From Pseudomonadota bacterium (GTDB taxonomy: Bacteria > Desulfobacterota > Desulfobulbia > Desulfobulbales > Desulfocapsaceae), in contig JAHJLI010000095.1 in the NCBI GenBank assembly GCA_018821785.1, forward strand, positions 1 through 61,593: 61,593 nt of DNA. Reading direction: 5' to 3'. The first letter of the stretch is position 1; every line of letters begins with the position of its first letter. A program made the translations under genes and the position numbers. Under the pieces are notes generated by a model. That model saw nothing but the letters and a program-made list of their open reading frames with translations. It was not told the origin of the DNA and made no database searches. Of this stretch, positions 45,609-55,475 are shown piece by piece.

Positions 45609-47314
45609 TCCGGCTCCCCGTTGAATAAGCGCCAAGTCGATTCCGAGACAGAAGGAACGGGCTGAGTAGTGGGAAGGTGATCACGAAACTGCTTCAAGTC
45701 GGCATCGAGACTTGCCTGACGGATCACCGCCGGACGAAGGAAGATTACCAGTTCGGTTTTATTGGCGGTGTCGTCCCGATAACTGAAAAGGTTGCCGACA
45801 AGCGGCAGGTGCGACAAGCCGGGGAGGCCGGCGGTGCTCTTGTCCAGGCTGTCCTGCATCAGCCCGCCGAGCACACCGATTTGGCCACTGTTCATTTTCA
45901 GGATAGATTCCACTTCCCGTACTTGCACTTCCGGTACCCGGTTGGTGATATTGTTTTCCGCCAAAGCCGGGTTGGGATCATTGACATAGCCTATGATCCG
46001 GGAAATGGTCGGCCGAATATTGAGAGTGACCTGTTCACTTTCGCTGATCTGGGGGGTCACGGCCATAACAAAGCCGACGGGCACCGTATGCACGGTGCTG
46101 GTATAGGTGGGCGGAGTGGCGGGTGCGGTGGCGGTGGCCGCAGTACCCGCTGTCACCTCGATGGTGAAATACACCTTGTTGTCCACTACTTTGAGCATTG
46201 CAGTCTGGTTATTCAACACCATGACCTTCGGACTGGACAGAACTTTAAGGTCGCCGAATTGTTCAAGAAGCTTGATGGTTGCAGTCAATGCATCCGGACC
46301 GGTGCTATGATCGATGGTCATCGTGCTCAAAGGCGCAGACGCCAAATTGATACCGGTCAGACTTTGGACAAAACTGTAACTGCCGCTGTCGCGGCCAAGC
46401 GTGGCCCAATCGATTCCAGCCTGATATTGGTTTTTCAACCGCACCTCAACTACGGTTGCTTCGATCAGCACCTGCTGCAGAACCCGCAGGTGCATCAGAT
46501 CGAGGAACCGACGAACTTCCTCATGTTGGCGAACAGTTCCACGCACCAGGATCAAGCCGCTTTCGGGGTTACTGATGATGACATTGGAAGCCCCTGGGCC
46601 GGCAACCGCAGAGGTGGCGCCTCCGGCTGCCGGCGCCTCGCCACTGCTCGGACTTGCACCGCCTCCGTTGTCGCCAAGGATACTCCGCAGGTTGGCAACC
46701 AGAGTGGCCCAGAACATATTGTTGGATTCCTGGCTCAACCGGGTAGTGGAATTATTGTCGCCCCCACCCGTACCGCTACCTCCGCCACTCCCCGAAGAAC
46801 CTGTGGTAGAAATGGAAGTGGCAACATTTACCTCACCCGCCGATTTTCGGGCAATATTAACATAATCAATGCGATAAGTCCGGAGAATCGGAGCATCCGG
46901 CTCGACGATCAGGTTCGGTGGGACAAGGTTCCAGCGGATGTCCACTTGTCTTGCGATGCGGGTCAATATCTGCGGCAGGGTCTGATCGATGGCATTCAAG
47001 GTCACATTACCGCTTATGTCGGGGTGGACATCGATATTCAAAGAGGCGTCTCGGGCCAGGGCAAACAACAAATCCTTGGCCGGGACATCGTGGACCACCA
47101 CGGAATACACATCGTGTTTCGCTTCCGGGGCAAGAGGGGCAAGAAGCGATGGGGTCCGAACCACCTCCGGAATCGGTGACTGCGCGGGCGGCGGGCCAGG
47201 GGTGATGTGCCTGCCTGGGGTCGGCCGTTCCGGCAAGCTGGCCGAACATCCGGCAAGAAAGCAGGTGAGTGCGGCGATGAGGCCACAAATATACGCTGTC
47301 TTTTTCAGGGTCAT
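45605..47314 (-). CDS. mshL: MshL-type secretin lipoprotein
   Basis: 569 residues from the ATG at 47314 (GGAG upstream). Lipobox LTCFLAGC gives a lipoprotein Cys near residue 23. A secretin/TonB short N-terminal domain (about 65-145) follows, then an N0/N1-like part interrupted by a Ser/Gly-rich loop (SGSGGGSGTGGGDNN), and the C-terminal secretin domain (about 290-540) with VPVGFVMAVTPQI and GLMQDSLDKSTAGLPGLSHLP. It forms the outer membrane pore for the pilus. Confidence 0.92.
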   Translation of the reverse strand: MTLKKTAYICGLIAALTCFLAGCSASLPERPTPGRHITPGPPPAQSPIPEVVRTPSLLAPLAPEAKHDVYSVVVHDVPAKDLLFALARDASLNIDVHPDISGNVTLNAIDQTLPQILTRIARQVDIRWNLVPPNLIVEPDAPILRTYRIDYVNIARKSAGEVNVATSISTTGSSGSGGGSGTGGGDNNSTTRLSQESNNMFWATLVANLRSILGDNGGGASPSSGEAPAAGGATSAVAGPGASNVIISNPESGLILVRGTVRQHEEVRRFLDLMHLRVLQQVLIEATVVEVRLKNQYQAGIDWATLGRDSGSYSFVQSLTGINLASAPLSTMTIDHSTGPDALTATIKLLEQFGDLKVLSSPKVMVLNNQTAMLKVVDNKVYFTIEVTAGTAATATAPATPPTYTSTVHTVPVGFVMAVTPQISESEQVTLNIRPTISRIIGYVNDPNPALAENNITNRVPEVQVREVESILKMNSGQIGVLGGLMQDSLDKSTAGLPGLSHLPLVGNLFSYRDDTANKTELVIFLRPAVIRQASLDADLKQFRDHLPTTQPVPSVSESTWRLFNGEPE

Positions 47315-47399
47315 TCGTTTCTCCGGCAAAAAGTACCTTGGCTCTTCTTATAAAAGAAGATCGAAGAGATCACTAAAAATATCAAAAAGATGTGACTTT

Positions 47400-49019
47400 T
47401 TATTTGGCCTCCTGACGATTAATGAGGAGCACCTCACTCAAACTGCGTACAAAGGGCTGATACTGACGCAACTCCTTGGGCAAATCACCCACGGCCAGAC
47501 GGGCCGTTGTCACCCCCTCAAACTCGTCGTAGAGCACGACCCACATATCATTTTTTCCGTGCTGCTCCCGGCAGATATATATCTTTTCTAATGAGGACGG
47601 CGAAGAAATCTGCCGGAGAAATTTCTCCAAATAGGCTCCACCACCGGCATCGGTAGCAAGCAATTGAATCGTATACTTATCGGGATGCACCCCTTGCAGC
47701 CAGAGTGTGGCCGCCCGCCGGCGTTGCTCCAGTAGGCTTGCCCCGGATGCCACGACCAATGTATGCTGCGTCGTTGAGGCCAACTTGTCTTTCTCTCCCT
47801 CATTTTGCTGTTGGCCCTCGGGACGCAACAGGGCAGTTTTATGAGAAAGATGTTGAGACAAAGGAGGAAATGGCTGAAGAGTACTCGATATAGGATCGAT
47901 GGATACCTTTTCTGAAACAATTTCTTGCTGCTTTTCGTCGGCCGGACTTGGCCTCTGCACCACCTGTTCTGCCCGTAAATTCCCTGGGCCGGACTCGTCT
48001 CTCTCCCTGTCGACCGCCTGGCCGGAGCTCGCAACCGGGATACTGTCGTTGAATAAGGCCTTGGGAGTCAAGAGTGAATGAACAACACTTGAAGCATCGA
48101 AACGATGCCATGTGAAAACGGTGGCAACAGCCAAAACCAAGAGAAATAGACCAACGCACACCACATAGGCCGGTCTGATTCGAGATTTACTGAATTCGCA
48201 ATCGCCGATCGCCGCCATAACATGCCGAGGACCGACCCCTGCCGGAGAAGACCCGGAAAGCGATACGGTGGGAGCGGCATAGGCGGCAAGCAGCGCCTTG
48301 TCGGCGAGAATATTGACGCGACGGATGAGGCCGCAGGAAGCCCGGGCAATCATCCGTTCGGCCTTTGGAAGAAACAGACCGGACTTGGAACACCCCGCAG
48401 CCTGAAGGCGAAACCGGATATACTCGGCAACATCGAGATATCCGAGCGGTGCCAGATGAAAACTGTGGGTGATCCGTTCCTTGAGTTGACGGATGTCGCG
48501 TTTCCTCAAGTTATTATCAAGCTCCGGCTGACCGAAGAGGACAATTTGCAGCAATTTGTGCCGATGGGTCTCCAGATTGCTGAGCAGCCTGATTTCCTCG
48601 AGCGTCTCTGTAGGCATGCCCTGGGCTTCTTCGACAAATACCACAACACTCCGGCCAGCGCCGTGCTGCGCGAGGAGATAATTCTGCAAATGCTGCATTA
48701 CCAGCAGCCGCTCAGTTGTCGAGGTGACAGGAAGCTTCAGTTCAAAGGCAATGGCATAGATGATATCGGCAGGAGACAGCCTTGGATTAGCGAGATAAAC
48801 TATTTCCACCGATTCGGGCAACCGCTCCTCCAGAATACGGCAGAGCATGGTTTTGCCGCTGCCCACCTCGCCGACCACCTTGATGATGCCCTCACCGGAG
48901 GTGATGGCATAGATCAAAGCGTCGAGAATCTCGCCCCGCCCACCGCCCGAACAGAACATTGATGGATCGGGGGTGATCAGGAAGGGATGGCGTTGCAAAC
49001 CAAAATATTCAAGGTACAT
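47400..49019 (-). CDS. mshM: MshM/ExeA-like AAA ATPase with SPOR-like C-terminus
   Basis: 539 residues. MYLEYFGLQRHPFLITPDP is the ExeA/MshM start. Walker A GEVGSGKT is at 50-57 and Walker B VVVFVEEAQGM near 130. A membrane helix lies at about 288-310. The periplasmic part has a long disordered linker, then a C-terminal domain (about 455-535) with YTIQLLATDAGGGAYLEKFL, which fits SPOR, a peptidoglycan-binding fold. ExeA-type proteins open the cell wall for secretin assembly. First gene of the pilus locus; 174 bases separate it from the flavin reductase gene, and GAGGATTTATCCTC (49039-49052) is a palindrome in its leader. Confidence 0.85.
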   Translation of the reverse strand: MYLEYFGLQRHPFLITPDPSMFCSGGGRGEILDALIYAITSGEGIIKVVGEVGSGKTMLCRILEERLPESVEIVYLANPRLSPADIIYAIAFELKLPVTSTTERLLVMQHLQNYLLAQHGAGRSVVVFVEEAQGMPTETLEEIRLLSNLETHRHKLLQIVLFGQPELDNNLRKRDIRQLKERITHSFHLAPLGYLDVAEYIRFRLQAAGCSKSGLFLPKAERMIARASCGLIRRVNILADKALLAAYAAPTVSLSGSSPAGVGPRHVMAAIGDCEFSKSRIRPAYVVCVGLFLLVLAVATVFTWHRFDASSVVHSLLTPKALFNDSIPVASSGQAVDRERDESGPGNLRAEQVVQRPSPADEKQQEIVSEKVSIDPISSTLQPFPPLSQHLSHKTALLRPEGQQQNEGEKDKLASTTQHTLVVASGASLLEQRRRAATLWLQGVHPDKYTIQLLATDAGGGAYLEKFLRQISSPSSLEKIYICREQHGKNDMWVVLYDEFEGVTTARLAVGDLPKELRQYQPFVRSLSEVLLINRQEAK

Positions 49020-49193
49020 AGCAATCCCAACCAATAATGAGGATTTATCCTCCCACGGACAATATGCAACGAAAAACGCGAAAAAACCAATAATAATCAA
49101 AGGCTATCTTTTTCTTCGCAATTTTACAAGGTTTTTTAGTGGACGAGGTATTTGCCCAATGAAAATAAAAAGTGCTGCGGTTAACCCTAGGAC

Positions 49194-49817
49194 TCAGCTT
49201 TTTTGCGCTTTTCCACCCTGGTTGTGTTTTGCCTGCCTGGCCTGCCGAACACTCCGGCGGGCAACGGAATGGCCGAATGTCCCGAGCGGTTGGCGGCCAA
49301 GAGAGAAGTATTCACCGTGGCAGTAGGCAAGAAGTCCTGCCTCTCCCAACCGGATTCTGCCTTCTTTGTCAATAAGCGCGGTATCAACTTTGTTGCGAAC
49401 TATTTCCGCTACAAACAAATCGTGCGATCCCAGCTCGGTAAGGCTGTACACGCGACACTCCAAGGCCACCGGACTGATTTTCAGGGAAGGGACGGCAACA
49501 TCGACACCAGCCTCCAACTCCAAACCGAAATGTTTGATCTTATCGATCTTGCGCCCTGAACGGCAGCCGCAGAAATCGGTCATTTTCAGCATCTTCCTGG
49601 TCGTCAAGTTAATGACAAATTCGCCGGTCGCCCGGATATTCTCGTAGGACAATCGTTCCTTGCGCACGGCAATGGTCACCATCGGTGGATGTGAGCAGGC
49701 CACACCGGTCCAGCCGACCGTGAAGACGTTCGGCTGGCCGTCCTGGTTTATCGTCGTCACCAGCACCGCCGGCACGGGTCCGAAAAGAATCGATCCCTTA
49801 AAAAGCTCTTTCGTCAC
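49194..49817 (-). CDS. flavin reductase-like FMN-binding protein
   Basis: 207 residues. FMN-binding split-barrel domain (about 5-160) with VFTVGWTGVACSHPPMVTIAVR and ENIRATGEFVINL, typical of the flavin reductase (FlaRed) family of anaerobes, which can pass electrons to rubredoxins or act as flavoredoxin. The GTG start overlaps the RNase H stop (GTGA). The C-terminal tail after residue 180 is basic and unlike the family. The electron partner is not evident. Confidence 0.87.
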   Translation of the reverse strand: MTKELFKGSILFGPVPAVLVTTINQDGQPNVFTVGWTGVACSHPPMVTIAVRKERLSYENIRATGEFVINLTTRKMLKMTDFCGCRSGRKIDKIKHFGLELEAGVDVAVPSLKISPVALECRVYSLTELGSHDLFVAEIVRNKVDTALIDKEGRIRLGEAGLLAYCHGEYFSLGRQPLGTFGHSVARRSVRQARQAKHNQGGKAQKS

Positions 49818-50530
49818 ACTCCATCCCCCTTCATGCCAGCCCCACCCTGATAGCCGTCATCGACAGGCAGATCAGGCTGCCTGGCCGCCGATACAGCGAG
49901 CTTGTCGCACCGCTCATTCCCCTCATTACCTACATGGCCCTTCAGCCAATGAAAACGGACATCGAGTGCCTCAGCCAGGAGCAGCAGCCGCTGCCAGAGA
50001 TCGACGTTCACGACCACCCCGCCGTCGGCCTTACACCAGCCGTTGTTCCTCCATTTCCGGGCCCAGCCCTTGGTTATGCCGTTCACCAGATAGCTGGAGT
50101 CGGAATAAAGATCAATCGGAGCTCCACACCCCCGCAGCTTCTCGAGGGCGACGAGAGCCGCAGTCATCTCCATACGGTTGTTGGTGGTCAGTCGATACCC
50201 GCCACTCATCTCCAACCGCTCCTCCGGCCCCTCTTGAATAACAACGCCATAGCCGCCCGGCCCGGGATTATTGATACACCCGCCGTCGGTGAAGACGATA
50301 ATGGCTCCGGGCCGGGGCTCCGGCAGGACCTGCACCGGTGCGTTATTGTTTTGGCAATGCTCTTTTTTCGCATAAACCGGATTCTCGAGCCAGGCCCCAG
50401 CCTCTTCTTCGCTGGGAAAACTCTTATATTTGGCACCGGCAAAGCCTTTGACCTGCGCTTCGGCGGAAGGCCAGTCGGTAAAGATGCCGGATCGACGACC
50501 AAGGGCCACCGCATAAAACTTTTTTTTCAC
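49814..50530 (-). CDS. rnhA: ribonuclease HI with viroplasmin N-domain
   Basis: 238 residues. N-terminal viroplasmin/caulimovirus domain (about 2-45, KKKFYAVALGRRSGIFTDW), which binds RNA-DNA hybrids, then a Gln/Asn-containing linker and RNase H (about 75-215). The DEDD residues appear in FTDGGCINNPGPGG, NNRMEMTAA, DSSYLVNG and NERCDKLA. It removes RNA from RNA-DNA hybrids. GTG at 50530 is chosen because the domain starts there; an upstream TTG at 50569 abuts the regulator stop. Confidence 0.9.
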   Translation of the reverse strand: MKKKFYAVALGRRSGIFTDWPSAEAQVKGFAGAKYKSFPSEEEAGAWLENPVYAKKEHCQNNNAPVQVLPEPRPGAIIVFTDGGCINNPGPGGYGVVIQEGPEERLEMSGGYRLTTNNRMEMTAALVALEKLRGCGAPIDLYSDSSYLVNGITKGWARKWRNNGWCKADGGVVVNVDLWQRLLLLAEALDVRFHWLKGHVGNEGNERCDKLAVSAARQPDLPVDDGYQGGAGMKGDGV

Positions 50531-50565
50531 TCTTTTTCCCGATGTTGATTGGAAGGACCGGAGAT

Positions 50566-51489
50566 TCAACTCCTGTGGTAGTAAACAATGCCGGTCACCT
50601 GATTGCCCCGAACATTAAAAATGAGCTCATCAAAGCTCATCATGTTGGCCATGGCAATTCCTCGGCCATGATTGTGAGTGGCCCTGGAAGGATCGACGTG
50701 CAGGTACTGCTCCCAGCTAAAACCCTCCCCTTCATCATGAATCCTCAGCGAACAGCTTTCGTCCGTTTTTTCCAGTAAAACGGTGACCACCCGGTCTCGG
50801 TACAGAGGATCAGTCAGTCGTTTATCGACCTCTTCTTTCCATCTGTTTGTCTGCACAAGCTCGCTTTTCAACTCATAGCTGATCGCCAGATTGCCGTGCT
50901 CAACGGCATTGAGGAAAAGTTCCGATATCCCGGGGAGAGCCAGATCGGGATTGGGGAAAAACTGGGCAAGAAAAGTGGCCAGCTTATCCCCTTCCTCGGT
51001 GGTTTTAAAGAAGCACTTCATCGACTGCACCAGGGCAAGGCTTTCCTGGCGCTGCAAGTTCTCATGCTCGTTCTGCCGATATTTGCGAAGCTTTTGCCGC
51101 GCTGACGCGACGATCGACAGTAAAGTCTCGGAGTTCAGCGGCTTGACCAGATAATAGAAAACTCCGGCCTCAATGCCCTCTTTAATCTCCTGCGGTCGCC
51201 CGGCCGCAGTTTGCATGATAATCGGGATGGCCCGCAGTTTATCGTCAGCCCTGATCTTCTCACAGACTTCGAGGCCGTCCATCTCCGGCATGAGCCGATC
51301 AAGGAGAATGATGTCGATGCTATCAACATTGGCGGCAAGCACCGCCAGGGCATCCCGGCCATTGACCGCAGTCAGAACCCGGTAGTCCCCTCTTTCCAGC
51401 ATAAGCTGAATAAGGCGGAGTGCAGCCGGATTATCATCCACGGCCAGGATAGTGGTTTTTTCGGTCGGCAGAATCGTTTTCAAACTCAC
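50566..51489 (-). CDS. receiver fused to RsbW-type HATPase domain
   Basis: 307 residues. Receiver at 12-130 with Asp64 (ILLDRLMPEMDG), helical linker (135-170), then an HATPase_c domain (about 180-305) of the anti-sigma/RsbW class: ELFLNAVEHGN, DEGEGFSW and GRGIAMANMM, with no HisKA. Such a protein can be a phosphorylation-controlled serine kinase in a partner switch, but no STAS anti-anti-sigma factor or PP2C phosphatase is nearby. GTG start. It is followed by rnhA and the flavin reductase gene on the same strand. Confidence 0.85.
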   Translation of the reverse strand: MSLKTILPTEKTTILAVDDNPAALRLIQLMLERGDYRVLTAVNGRDALAVLAANVDSIDIILLDRLMPEMDGLEVCEKIRADDKLRAIPIIMQTAAGRPQEIKEGIEAGVFYYLVKPLNSETLLSIVASARQKLRKYRQNEHENLQRQESLALVQSMKCFFKTTEEGDKLATFLAQFFPNPDLALPGISELFLNAVEHGNLAISYELKSELVQTNRWKEEVDKRLTDPLYRDRVVTVLLEKTDESCSLRIHDEGEGFSWEQYLHVDPSRATHNHGRGIAMANMMSFDELIFNVRGNQVTGIVYYHRS

Positions 51490-51520
51490 TCTGTCACCCT
51501 TTTCGCGTCAACCTGTTGTT

Positions 51521-51568
51521 TAAAAAAAAGAGGCCGGACCACCCTCATTTTGGGTAACCCGGCCTCTC
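51521..51568 (-). terminator. rho-independent terminator after yajC
   Basis: On the minus strand AGAGGCCGG (51559-51567) pairs with CCGGCCTCT (51529-51537) and is followed by eight T (A-run 51522-51529). The inner loop also contains ACCC/GGGT. It ends the tgt-yajC transcript before the REC-HATPase gene. Confidence 0.85.
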
Positions 51569-51611
51569 TTGTTTCATCCGCTACCTGCAGAAATTAACAC
51601 TTCTTGATACC

Positions 51612-51980
51612 TCAGCCTCCGGCGCTTTTGGTCTCGCTCTTGGCCGGCACGGCACCTTCTTTCGTCAGTGAACCGGCGATGCCATCACGCGATACTTTAA
51701 CAATCACATCCTTGGCGATCTCCAGTGAGATGACGTTGTCGGCGATGCCGGAGATTACCCCGTGCAACCCACCTTTGGTGACAACCCTGCTGCCTTTTTT
51801 CAAATCGTTGAGAAAGGCTTGATGGAGTTTGGCCTGTTTCTGCTGTGGCCTGATGAGCAAAAAATAGAAAACTACAAAAATAAGGACCAGTGGAAGAAAT
51901 TGAGCCATACCTCCCATACTTCCAGCCAATCCCCCACCCATACCGCCAGCCGAATCGGCTGCAAAAGCAATTCCTGACAT
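51612..51980 (-). CDS. yajC: Sec translocase accessory subunit YajC
   Basis: 122 residues from the ATG at 51980 with GGAGG seven bases upstream. A Gly-rich N-terminus is followed by one membrane helix (about 26-46, FLPLVLIFVVFYFLLIRPQQKQ), whose end is the YajC hallmark, then a basic beta-rich cytoplasmic part with GSRVVTKGGLHG. YajC joins SecDF to SecYEG. secD and secF, usually next to it, are absent, and a strong terminator follows the gene. Confidence 0.93.
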   Translation of the reverse strand: MSGIAFAADSAGGMGGGLAGSMGGMAQFLPLVLIFVVFYFLLIRPQQKQAKLHQAFLNDLKKGSRVVTKGGLHGVISGIADNVISLEIAKDVIVKVSRDGIAGSLTKEGAVPAKSETKSAGG

Positions 51981-52024
51981 AAAAAATCCTCCAAAAATGT
52001 AACTGACATTGGTGAAAACGATAA

Positions 52025-52094
52025 CCCCGACAAACGGGATAGTTATCTTCACAAAATTCATTCTAAAAACCAGAAAAGAATGTCCCAGGATACT
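52025..52094 (+). repeat. dispersed hairpin repeat, copy C
   Basis: CCCCGACAAACGGGATA gives the small hairpin (CCCG 52026-52029, CGGG 52035-52038). The following part (GTTATCTTCACAAAATTCATT.., AAGAATG.., AGGATACT) is a diverged long hairpin in the same order as copy A. It sits in the 134-base gap between tgt and yajC, in the opposite sense to their transcription. Confidence 0.7.
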
Positions 52095-52114
52095 AAAAAC
52101 TTGGTGCAAAGTAA

Positions 52115-53242
<1,128 letters not shown>

Positions 53243-55291
53243 TCAATGCATGGATTTATAAATTTCTGCCAATTGCCGCAGTACCTCTGCGACATGGAAA
53301 GGTTTACTGATATATCCGTCCATCCCGGCCCTGAGAAGGCGCTCTCTGTCGCTGTCCATCGCATGGGCGGTCAAGGCGATGACCGGGGTATGTCTGCCGA
53401 CAAGCCTTTCAAGCAGCTTTGCCAACAGATCCTCATCTATGCCGACCCCTTCAGGGCTCAATCCCTTCTCACATTGACGGACAATGGTTACCGTCTGCTC
53501 GCCATCAAGCACCGGCATCTGTACATCAAGCAGCACGGCATCATACTCCTTGGTTGCAAGAAGATGCAAAGCAGCAAGACCGGTTTCGGCCTCGTCGACC
53601 AGATGATTGACCGATTGAAGAATCAACCGCACCAGATCCCTGTTGGGGGTAATATCATCGACAACCAAAATATGCAATGGGGGAAGATCCGAACCGTGCG
53701 ATTCGTCGATCGTTTCGCCAGGGAAAGTGATGTCTTCTCCCAAAGCGAACCGGGCGGTGAAGGTGAACGTTGAACCCATTCCAGGGCTGCTATCAACCCG
53801 AATCGCGCCGTCCATCATCTCCACCAGTTTCTTTGAGATGGCGAGACCGAGACCGCTACCGCCGTGATTCTTGGTCATCTTGTTGTTGACCTGACTGAAG
53901 CTTGCAAAAAGACGGTCGCGAAATTCCTCCGGAATACCCATGCCGGTATCGGCGACGGTAAACTCCAGCAGGGCGTCTTGGGCGGTTTTCTCCCTCAAAC
54001 GACACCCGATATTCACGGAACCTTCGGTGGTGAATTTTATGCTGTTGCCGATCAGGTTAAAAAGAATCTGCCGCAACCGCAGATCGTCCCCCAGATACAC
54101 AGCGGCTTCACACTCTTCACTGCTGTCGACGGCAAGTGTAATCCCCTTTTCCTTTGCCCCCGGCTGCAGCAGACCGATTACTTCATTAAAAACCCTTTCC
54201 ACCTTAAAGGGCCGCTTTACCAGCTCCAGCTTGCCGGCCTCTATCTTTGACAGGTCAAGAATATCATTGATCAAGGTAAGGAGCAATTCTGACGAACTCT
54301 GCACCGTCTCAAGACAATAGCGCTGTTCAGAGGTCAACGCTCCGGTCAATGCAAGCTCGGTCATGCCGAAAATGGCATTCATCGGGGTACGGATCTCATG
54401 ACTCATATTGGCAAGAAATTCACTCTTAAAGGTGTTGGCGACCTCCGCCTCCTGCTTGGCCTTTACCAAGTCCCTCTCCGCTAATCTTCTGTCGGTGATA
54501 TCGAGAACATATTCAATCATATGAATCAGTTTTCCATCCTCATCGAAGATCGGATAGCTGTGAATTTCCACGAATCTGCAATTGCCTGCCACATCACGGT
54601 GCACGTGTTCAAGTACTGCCGGTTTGCCGGTTTTTTTGATTTCGGAAAGCGGGCAGGGATGATCCAGGCCACCGCAGGGCAGATCGCAGCCATGGGTCAG
54701 CTGATGGCAGGTAAACACCGATCTTCCGGCAAACCCGCTGGCTTTATTGTAAAGAATTACTTCATAATTCTCTGCATCAACCACATAAAACGGATGCGAG
54801 AGGGCATCCAGGGCATTTTCCAGAAACTGACTCTGCTTGGCGTATTTGTTTATCGATTTTTCCAACTTACAGTTGGCCTCTGATAATTCTGCGGTACGGC
54901 CTTCAACGATTTTCTCGAGGTTTTCATTGACTTCATGAAGCTGGGCGATGGTATCTCGTGAAAGATCAATGGTCCCATAAACAAAAAGTGAACCTGCAAA
55001 AAAGACAATGGCTGTAAGCAGTTCAAGGGGAAAGGGAAAATCGCTGAACCGTATTCCGACAAAACCCAAATAACATATAAAGAAAAACCCAATGAGAAAG
55101 GTGAGAATCCGCCATCTTAGGGCAAAACGCGGCGGAACCCTGCCTAGAACATCCAACGAGACAACAATGGAGACGAAGAGGAACACCGCACCGAGGAGCA
55201 CGAGGCAGATGGTAACCGTTTTTAATGGAAAAAAAGAAAAAAGAGTGAACATAAATGAGCGTATTGCATTTTTCGTTAAGGATATGCCCAT
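53243..55291 (-). CDS. hybrid histidine kinase with Cys-rich PAS domain and REC
   Basis: 682 residues. Three to four N-terminal membrane helices (about 12-110), coiled coil (110-155), PAS (158-268) carrying Cys195, 202, 206, 213 and 238 in the CHQLTHGC..PC..HPCPL motif, HisKA with His298 (SHEIRTPMN), HATPase_c (DTGMGIP, GSGLGLAI) and a C-terminal receiver with Asp589 and Lys663. The Cys set may hold a metal or act as a redox switch. The ATG at 55291 has no strong ribosome site. An inverted repeat GCCCAT/ATGGGC (55286-55301) overlaps the start. tgt follows within 9 bases. Confidence 0.88.
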   Translation of the reverse strand: MGISLTKNAIRSFMFTLFSFFPLKTVTICLVLLGAVFLFVSIVVSLDVLGRVPPRFALRWRILTFLIGFFFICYLGFVGIRFSDFPFPLELLTAIVFFAGSLFVYGTIDLSRDTIAQLHEVNENLEKIVEGRTAELSEANCKLEKSINKYAKQSQFLENALDALSHPFYVVDAENYEVILYNKASGFAGRSVFTCHQLTHGCDLPCGGLDHPCPLSEIKKTGKPAVLEHVHRDVAGNCRFVEIHSYPIFDEDGKLIHMIEYVLDITDRRLAERDLVKAKQEAEVANTFKSEFLANMSHEIRTPMNAIFGMTELALTGALTSEQRYCLETVQSSSELLLTLINDILDLSKIEAGKLELVKRPFKVERVFNEVIGLLQPGAKEKGITLAVDSSEECEAAVYLGDDLRLRQILFNLIGNSIKFTTEGSVNIGCRLREKTAQDALLEFTVADTGMGIPEEFRDRLFASFSQVNNKMTKNHGGSGLGLAISKKLVEMMDGAIRVDSSPGMGSTFTFTARFALGEDITFPGETIDESHGSDLPPLHILVVDDITPNRDLVRLILQSVNHLVDEAETGLAALHLLATKEYDAVLLDVQMPVLDGEQTVTIVRQCEKGLSPEGVGIDEDLLAKLLERLVGRHTPVIALTAHAMDSDRERLLRAGMDGYISKPFHVAEVLRQLAEIYKSMH

Positions 55292-55475
55292 TCATATGGG
55301 CGGTGCTGTCAATAAAAGGTGGCGACCCTCTGGCAGTGCTGTTCTTTTTGGTATATCATTACGGTATAATGGATTCCAGGAAAAAAGATCAGGGTGATGT
55401 TGTGAAAAATATTGGCGTAATGGCCATACAGGCAGGCGGCACTTGCTTCCACTCTCAACCCGAGACTGAATACAG

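Noticed and set aside
45677-47179. 500-residue open frame on the plus strand
   Set aside because: It is the complementary frame of the MshL secretin gene. The secretin has clear domains and a lipobox; the antisense frame shows no family pattern.
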